Source: Spinacia oleracea | Taxonomy: Eukaryota > Streptophyta > Magnoliopsida > Caryophyllales > Amaranthaceae | Assembly (NCBI RefSeq): GCF_020520425.1 | Contig: NC_079492.1 | Coordinates: 146,475,861 to 146,539,860, forward strand | Direction: 5' to 3' | DNA length: 64,000 nucleotides | Shown here: one piece after another, positions 56,857 to 64,000 of the stretch | Numbering within the stretch: position 1 is the stretch's first letter | How the letters are laid out: each line of letters begins with the position of its first letter | Made by a program: the position numbers and the translations under genes | Notes under the pieces: model-generated | What the model was told of the DNA's origin: nothing | Databases searched by the model: none | The model's input: the letters and a program-made list of their open reading frames with translations, nothing else

Positions 56857-57215
56857 ACATGCAATCGGGTGTATGTTCTACCAATTGCAATAAATATTGT
56901 ACACCAGAATAAAAGTTAACTCAAAATGCTTAAAAGTTGTCCTTGTATGTGTAAAAGTTATCTTTATATTTATACGGATAATGTAAAAGTTATCTATAAT
57001 TTTTTTCATTTGAATAACATTTATTTATTCAAATTCACTAATAATGTATAATATTAATCTTTTAACCCTTTAAAATGTTTATCTGTCAATTATGTTTTTA
57101 ATATAAAAGTTAATCAAAACATATAAAAAATTACAAAAAAGGAATAATCACAAAATTTTGGGTACAAGTTATCCTGGTGTATAATAAATTTATTGTATAC
57201 CTCGTTCATGCAAGA
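56857..57215. mobile_element. Hairpin-ended MITE with AAAAGTTATC repeats
   Basis: The outer CATGCAA is inverted at 57208-57215. The left hairpin GGGTGTA...TGTACACC is at 56868-56904. The right hairpin GGTGTATAATAAA/TTTATTGTATACC is at 57176-57201. The core repeats AAAAGTTA(T/A)C about six times. A right-end relative lies at 26342-26455. Confidence 0.75.
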
Positions 57216-57307
57216 TTTTTGCAAACAAGAAGGTTAAAAGTGATATAAAAAACGAAGTTAAAAATAAAAAGCAATAAAAAAATAAAAATATAATTAAGGA
57301 ATATTCC

Positions 57308-57640
57308 TTCCGTCCCTTTTTTCCGTTTCCTTTTAAGGTATCCCAAATTGATCTTCTCATTTCTTTTAATCTACATTTTGAAATCGTAACCTTGTAATTC
57401 TATTGGTTTATCATAAAAATAGCTTGTAATCTCATTGGTTGGTTTAAGTTTCGATGGATTAATGCGTTATCACTTTTATTTCTTAAATTATTGGCTCACA
57501 TCCTTAGTTCCTTACAACTATTTATTTTCTTGTGAAAATGAAATTAAAAAAAAACAATTTCCCTAAAAATACAACAATGATAGTTAATCTTGTAGGTTCC
57601 CTTCTCTTTAGTAACCGCGTAACATAACAAACGGGAAAAA
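57308..57640. mobile_element. Possible Stowaway-like remnant
   Basis: The left end CCTTCCGTCCCTTTTTTCCG is Stowaway-like. The right end is not clear. Confidence 0.3.
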
Positions 57641-59231
57641 TGTTAAGTGGAAAATAACAAATGGAAAAAATTACTTCATTTATCAAATTTGTTTTTTACT
57701 TAGTAGCTGAATTTGATAAGTGAGAATCTTTGAAGCTCGAAGTTCCAAGTATATCAGGCTGGATAAGATAAATAATTTATGCAAAGTATTGACTATTTCC
57801 GTCAATTTAATTATATTAAAATGTAATATTCCTGACATTATTTAATGTATTATTATTGAATACTATAGTATTATCGTGATTTGGTTGACACTTGACCAAC
57901 GTATGCCCTCGTGATCTTTGAACATATCACATATTCTAGAAGCCTAACATTTATTTAATTGAAGAGCATCCAGCAATCAACATGTCTCAACCGTGAATCA
58001 AACTCGAATCACTACTTTATCACTTGATAGAGTATTAATATTATTGCATAGAAAGTTACTTTTCCGAAACGTCCGGGCGTCGGATGTCCAAAATTAGTAG
58101 CCGTATCAGAAAATTTATGGTATGAGTTTGAAAATTTTAAAATAATAGCCGTCTTTTAAAACGATATTTTGATATTGTATATTGTACATATGATGTTACA
58201 AACTGTACTTTGAAATATGAAAACGAAATTATCTCTATTATATAAAGTAACAGCTGAGGGCATAATAGTAAAATAACTTTTCGTGTCCCCCTGCGAATTG
58301 TCGAAATTACCCCCTAAGTAAACCCCCAGCCTTTCACTCAACCTTTCACTCTCACCCTCTCACTGACTCTCACACATACCTCTCTTTCTCTCTCCTAGGT
58401 CTTCGGCGTCCCTCAACCTCCCTCCCGTTTTCTCTCTCCTTCCTCTTCATCTTCTTCGATCTTCTTCCTCTAATCCTCTTCCACCAAACCCTCCGCCTTT
58501 CGCCTTTCGCCTTCGCCACCGCCACCGCCACCGCCATCACCATCACCATCACCATCAACGTCTAATCTTCTGGAGATCCGGGTGAGATAACTCGCCGCTT
58601 TTCAGTTCTATTCTCTTAAAGATTTGGTAAATTCGGATTAAAACTTATGTTCTTATTCGTTTGATCTTTGTGTTATTGAGGTTTTTTAATCATCAATTGG
58701 TTGAGATGGAGATGGAGAAGGAGGCGGCATCGGTCGGCCCTTTTCACGTTGAATCTCTTCAAAAATCAAAACCCTCATCATCATCTAACCAGTTAAGTTC
58801 CCCAATTTTTTGTTTTCGATTAATTAGGGTTTCTATTTTGCTTTACTTATGTCAATTTCGTGTAATTTTCGATTAACCAGAAGGAGGCGGCATCGGTCGA
58901 TTAATTAGGGTTTCAAAACCCTCACGTTGATTTTTTTTGGGTGAAGTTTTTACTGAGGCGATGGCTTCTTCATCAGGTATGAAACTATGAATATCTTCTT
59001 ACCATTTTGTTTAATTGCTAATTTGATTGAAAAATACAATCTTTTGTCAATCAATTGAAAAAAAAACATTCTTATTTCTAATTCTTCATGTATTTGGTCA
59101 ATTTGACTCATTTTCTCATTTGGGTATGTCTTGAAAAAACGCCAATTACTTTGAGTTTATGATTTTTTAGTTGATCACTATGAAATTTGGATATACAATT
59201 TGTAAAATTAATGGTATTTTGTGTATTGCAG

Positions 59232-59313
59232 ACTTGAATTCCCAATTGTGTCGGAGTTAGAGGGTCAGATCCAATACGCTGAGAATTACTTTGATGATAC
59301 TTACGAATACAGG
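59232..59313 (+). pseudogene. Captured first exon of a CKS1-type gene
   Basis: Between an acceptor (CAG at 59229-59231) and a donor (GT at 59314), one frame reads EGQIQYAENYFDDTYEYR. This is the conserved N-terminus of the cyclin-dependent kinase regulatory subunit CKS1. The initiator position and all downstream exons are missing. Confidence 0.8.
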
Positions 59314-60348
59314 TATGGATTTTGAATTTGAATAATAAAATATTTGGGAATTTTTTTCTGTTTTGATAATTATTAGGATTTTTAATAGAGATGAATGTTC
59401 TCTTACCATTTTTGTCAATCAATTGAAAAATACAATATTTTGATGCAGAAAATTGATTGATTCAGCATCTGAGAGTTTTAAATAACTGAAAATAACTGAA
59501 AACTAACTGAAAAATACAATCAATTGATACAGAAAATAATTGTAAATAATTTTCAGTTATTATCCAAATTACAGTTATTTAGCAACTCAAAAGATTGTAT
59601 CATTTTGATTTATTTCCCAATACTTCCATGGTGATTTATTTCTTCCATACATTTTTTGTTACTCAAAATGAAATGAGTAACAAAAAATGTATTGTTTCTG
59701 AAATACTTTAATGGAAAATCATTGTAAAAAGTTCCATATAAGATAAAAAAAAAAAAAACAGTGAAGCCAATTCTGGTAGAACTGTTCAAGTTTAGAGGTT
59801 TCAAATTTAAATATGGACGTTTAGGATTCCATTATTTTCGATCAACCCTAAAATCATTAGGAAGGCTTAATCGAAATTCAAAGTAATTATTTCTTATTTC
59901 TATTTTCTGTGTTTTATTTCAGTTTTAAGGTTTTAGTTACAATTCCAATTTTAATTTTTTATTTCAGTAATTGGAAGCAGAGGTTTCAGGGGTTTATTTC
60001 AGTAATTTCAGTCAACTCCATCAATTCCATGGAAGTAGCCAACAACTCCATCAATTCCTCTCCACCAAACCAAAGGTACATAATCGATTCATCGTCTAAT
60101 TTCAACTTAATTTCATCATTAATTCGTTCTTAGTTCATGTTAATTTAATCAAGTAATTCATGTTTGAATGTTCGATAATGATGATGAACTATAAGTAAGG
60201 TTTGTATCGATGATGGTCTAAATCGAGTTGCTTTTAATTAATTACTTCCTATTTGTGGGATTTCCCGAATTTCAATCATAAAATTTGTGGATTCATTGAT
60301 GTACAAGGGTTTCAGGTGGACATAGCTATTACGAGTTCTATTTTGTTC

Positions 60349-60440
60349 TAGGGTCATCCAAATTGAACGCAAACTTCTATTGTCTAATGTCGATAAAACC
60401 CTAAAACCCAGAATTGAGCTTCTTCAGGGCATAAGGCATA
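60349..60440 (+). pseudogene. Probable captured mTERF-family fragment
   Basis: One frame reads VIQIERKLLLSNVDKT then LKPRIELLQGI, like the helical repeats of plant mitochondrial transcription termination factors. It is short, so the call is tentative. Confidence 0.45.
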
Positions 60441-62006
60441 GGACTTTCTGGGTCTGATATATCTAGCGCTATATCAGCGTGTCCTGCATTATTATGCATT
60501 CGCTTGAATCCTATAATTCAAACTCTATTTTTCTTAACATTTTACATTTGTTAAGGTTAGTTTAAATGCATTTCGGCTGCTATTTCCACATCAACAGCTC
60601 CTGATCCCTCAAATACAGAAACTTCTTATTGCTTTATGGTGTTGTTGTATGTTTAACCTAATATAAATTGTAATCTTTTAACCACAAAAATTGGTGGTTA
60701 AACTGCACTAAGGTGAGATCTTAATGAAATACCATTATTGATAAACCTAGCCTATCTAGAAGGCAATGTGTTTTAGTTTTGGCGACTTGCTAAACAAAGC
60801 ATAATTTGATTACTGCTGCATGATTTAAGATGGGTTTCAATTGGGGTTTTTCATGGAGAACTGTGGTTAATAGTTGTTTCTGAATTTATGAGTTAATTTA
60901 TGATTGTTCGGTTGTTCGTCAATGGACTATATGCACTCATAATTACTGTTGTTTATGCGATTTGGGCACTCATAGCTCACTGTTACTGCTATTATTTATT
61001 GTACAGGATCAGCGGGTACACCATTAAGTCCTCTTCTCACTGTTTCTACTGTTTTTTATGGTACAGGATCAACGGGTGCAGCATTAAGTCTTCTTGATGC
61101 TGGTAATTGAAACCCTAATTGTTGGCCTTCTATTTTCACGCTTGGTAATAACATAGATCAGTGACATTCTCGAGAGGAAGCAATCTCATAATGCACAACA
61201 CACACAAGGTCTTCTTGCTCTTAAGTTAGTGTAATATTTTGACTGAGTAAAGTCTGATTGTCTGATTTTCTTGGTATAGAACCAAATAACACATTTTTGT
61301 CAGCAATTTTGTGAATGTTGATTCCATTTTTGGTCCAGTGTGTATTTTATCTTCAATTCAATTTCGTATTAACTTATTTGCAAGTTTCTTGAAGTTTGAT
61401 GTCGCATATATTTCTTCGTTGTCATTTCTGTATATTTGTAGTTGATTGTGATCTTCCAGCCAAACCTATGATTAAGGCTGTGTTACTGTGTAAATTGACC
61501 TAAATCTATGATTTCATGCTTGCTGATTTTTTTTATTATACTGTACTCAATTTTTTCACCACTTTTTGTGTCTCAATAAGTGTAGTAAGATCTTCCTTTA
61601 GTTGATGAGATTTGTGCTACAGTTATCATTATGAGTAGTTATATATTTTCCCCAACTTTTGAGGATAGGAAATTGTGCAGAATTTGCAAAACCTGACTTC
61701 TCTTGAGCTTGGGTTATATAATCATGTTAAGTTTCTATCACCGTATGCTACATAATTCATTCTTATCTGTTTTTTTTTTGTCTCTTCTGAGACATCTAGA
61801 ATTAAGAACATTATATTGTGTAATTTAATATAATTCCATTTTTATTTCAAAATGTTGCTACTTTGTAAACATTTTTTTTTATCTAATATTTATATTTAGT
61901 GGTTGTAATACAATTTTAAGTTTTATCTAATATTTATATTTAGTGGTTGTAATACAATTTTAAGTTTTTATATAATCCCGCACGCATCGCGTGCATATAA
62001 GACTAG

Positions 62007-62599
62007 TAGAAACTAGATTAGGACGAGATTATCTCTGTCTTTAGGATAATATTAGCCCCCACTATAATTGCTGATGGGATTCAAAGCTAATCTACCCCCA
62101 GGATTCCCTAATCATATGAACGGATTACAGCAATATCATCAATTCTCAAGAACATGTGTTTATCAGAAATATGAATGAAAAACGTAATTAACATTAACTT
62201 TCTGCCTTAGGTTAAATAGGAAAATAATATGGCAGTTACAAAAGTAACCGCCTCTGATATTATCCTATTTAATTAAATAATTAATTAATATTTAAATTAA
62301 TTAAAATATTTAATAACCGCAAAAAGATTAATCGTTAATTACATCCTTAAATATGCCGTGCCCGAAGTGCTAAGTCTTGATTAATAATATATAGCCATAT
62401 TATTAACCCAACACTAGCAAACAAGCCCAATGCCCCACTTGGCCCAATGACTCAAGCCACGACATATTTAATAAGTCAAGCACATAGGTATATTTAAAGA
62501 TATACATTTAAAAATGGCAACACAACTCATAATAAAAACAAATATCAAAACACGAGCTAAGATAGGAAGATTTCCCCAACCAAAACGATAAGAGGAAAA
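62007..62599. other. Intergenic, possible old LTR-like sequence, unproven
   Basis: Low-coding DNA with patches (AACCCAACACTAGC, GCCCAATG) of the style seen in plant LTRs. No partner copy or target repeat in the window. Confidence 0.25.
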
Positions 62600-62614
62600 A
62601 AAAAACAAATATCT

Positions 62615-62707
62615 AATTAACATGAATTGCCTGCCTCCGAATTCGAACCCCAGACATAATTGCAAGTTGTTTTACACCTTAGCTCTATAATCACTGAGTC
62701 AGAAGCA
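62615..62707 (-). mobile_element. tRNA-derived SINE fragment
   Basis: The minus strand reads TGACTCAGTGATTATAGAGC (A box) and GGGGTTCGAATTCGG (B box) at tRNA spacing. An A-rich stretch on that strand's 3' side is not clear. Confidence 0.6.
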
Positions 62708-62711
62708 ATTA

Positions 62712-62988
62712 CTCCCTCCTTATTTATTTAAGAGATACACTTGGCTGGGCACGGAAATTAAGAGAGAAAAATTGAATGAAATAAAGTAATAAAACAAGTA
62801 GGGTTGGGTAGATATTTTAATAAGTAAAATAAGAGGGGACCATGTCATTTTAGGGGTATGGGGGTGGGAGTGAGAGTGGGGTGTAGATAGATTATTTAAT
62901 TATATGGTGGGGTTGATACATTATTAAAAATGGCAAGTGTATCTCTTACATAAATACGGCCGTATCCCTTAAATAAATACAGATGGAG
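62712..62988. mobile_element. Stowaway-like MITE
   Basis: CTCCCTCCTTATTTATTTAA at the left, AAATAAATACAGATGGAG at the right, inverted, with AGATACACTTG inside both. TA flanks both ends. Same family as 25086-25617, without the insertion. Confidence 0.88.
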
Positions 62989-62990
62989 TA

Positions 62991-63908
62991 CTTAATGAAC
63001 CCATCTATATAATTTGTTTAAGTTTTTTTGATCCCCTGTAAAATCAGTTTTTTTATGGATTCAGCTGAACCCAGTAAACCCATACTAGCACCGCCACTGA
63101 CCTAGTTACATGATGTAAATTTTTAAAAATTTATCGCATTCGGATAAAATTTTCCTTGATAAAATTATCAATCGACCAAACGCCATATTTAAAATTGGAT
63201 TGTTTAGTAAGCGAGTAAAATTTTCATAAATAATCTCAACTTAATTTGTCGTTGATATAACCTGTAATCGGAACTCATATAGCTTTACACAGTATATATT
63301 GCAAAAAGTTCAGCTGTAATACTTGACACTTTGACAATGTCGATTAATTTGACAATTGGCCTTTTTTCTTAACTACTACTACGTATAATTTGGAAAAATA
63401 CAAAAAGAAAGTCGTATTCATATCATGTTATTTATACAAATATTTACAAATAATGCCAATAGCCCAACTTCTATATGATATTGATGTATCATTTCCCGTG
63501 ATGATTTTTGATGTAATTGGTCATGTTTGTAACTTTATAAGCTCGGATCGATATTGAATGACAGTTGATTATTTGAATTAATAGTGGTTGACATTAATAT
63601 GTGATACAAATATATTCAAACTTCAACGTTGCAAGACCCACACTACAGAAAGTTCGTGTAATGTTGGACGTGGTTAATTGAGCTAGCTTAAGGACAAAGT
63701 CAACTCAAATAGCTTGCATATGGCTGACTTGGACCAAGTAAAGGGTTGAACCTATAGTTCGATTCGAAAATAAACCGATCTGTATTCAACCCTGAATAAC
63801 ATCGAAATTAAACCGATTTGTATTCAACCCTGAAAAACATCGGTCTACTAGAATATATTGACAGGCTAACATTGTTTCACCAAAAATAATACTCCGTATA
63901 AAGTTGCA
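62991..63908. other. Intergenic, nothing recognised
   Basis: AT-rich. A 25-30 bp phrase (AAACCGATTTGTATTCAACC) is repeated at about 63774 and 63812. No gene supported. Confidence 0.4.
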
Positions 63909-64000
63909 TTTAAGGTGTGTTCTTTCCATCTAATAAGACATGATCGAACTAATTGAATCTGATTAAACTTAATTGCCCTAATAGAATTGAACCTGACTAA
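63909..64000. mobile_element. Left part of a Tourist-like MITE, cut by the window edge
   Basis: TTAAGGTGTGTTCTTTCCAT matches the family terminus, followed by ACTTAATTG/TGAATCTGA-type repeats. The right end lies outside. Confidence 0.5.

Larger units (their letters stand above)
58232..62006 (+). mobile_element. Gene-capturing Helitron
   Basis: It begins TCTCTATTATATAAAGTAAC after an A and ends with the hairpin GCACGCATCGCGTGC at 61979-61993, a short spacer and CTAG before T. 3775 bp. The ends match the 46699/52053 pair, so it is the same family. Captured exon pieces include CKS1 and probably mTERF. A 5' block (58300-58600) looks like the 5'-untranslated region and first exon of another gene. 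No Rep-helicase, so non-autonomous. Confidence 0.88.

Noticed and set aside
1-64000. CRISPR arrays, operons, riboswitches
   Set aside because: The window is plant nuclear DNA. Tandem repeats present are MITE cores or microsatellites without spacer structure.

Overview
This is nuclear DNA from a higher plant, almost certainly a eudicot and probably Caryophyllales/Amaranthaceae (beet, spinach or goosefoot type). The support is: plant-type intron-rich genes with GT-AG junctions, AT-rich intergenic DNA, and dense Stowaway and Tourist MITEs, SINEs and Helitrons. The family assignment is an inference from repeat style, not from a search.

Layout. 362-6213 is a complete-looking Mutator-like transposon (MULE) with ~138-bp terminal inverted repeats (TIRs) and a 10-bp target duplication. 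It carries a spliced MuDR-type transposase, a convergent GRF zinc-finger membrane-protein gene, and an F-box-like reading frame inside the transposase's first intron. An F-box-associated-domain relic follows at 6340-6950. Four host genes, all on the minus strand, could be rebuilt exon by exon with frame kept at every junction: palmitoyl-protein thioesterase (7555-13989, 12 exons, 318 aa), an oligopeptide transporter (18512-24041, 7 exons, 755 aa), a DeSI/PPPDE-type thiol protease (27440-32523, 4 coding exons, 223 aa) and a Nudix hydrolase (36126-39241, 9 exons, 342 aa). They have unrelated housekeeping roles and are not an operon-like set.

The rest is a repeat landscape: Stowaway-like MITEs (TA target), Tourist-like MITEs (TTA/TAA target), a hAT-like MITE with an 8-bp duplication, a long-TIR element at 33111-34285, several tRNA-derived SINEs, and a mini-Helitron at 24482-24814. 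Gene-capturing Helitrons lie at 46699-52053 (fragments of a cysteine synthase-family gene and a RIO2 kinase gene) and 58232-62006 (CKS1 and probably mTERF fragments). A young, small Copia-type LTR element with a gag frame but no pol is at 52171-53661.

Most unusual observations: (1) the first exon of the MULE transposase can splice in frame to two different products, transposase or F-box-like protein; (2) at least eight short non-coding elements share an architecture in which each terminal repeat is itself a hairpin and most cores hold short direct repeats such as AAAAGTTA or AAAGTACCAT; (3) a 9-mer, TACTCCGTA, recurs at 11 places; (4) intron 1 of the thioesterase gene holds a ~650-bp duplication that includes a dead copy of exon 2.
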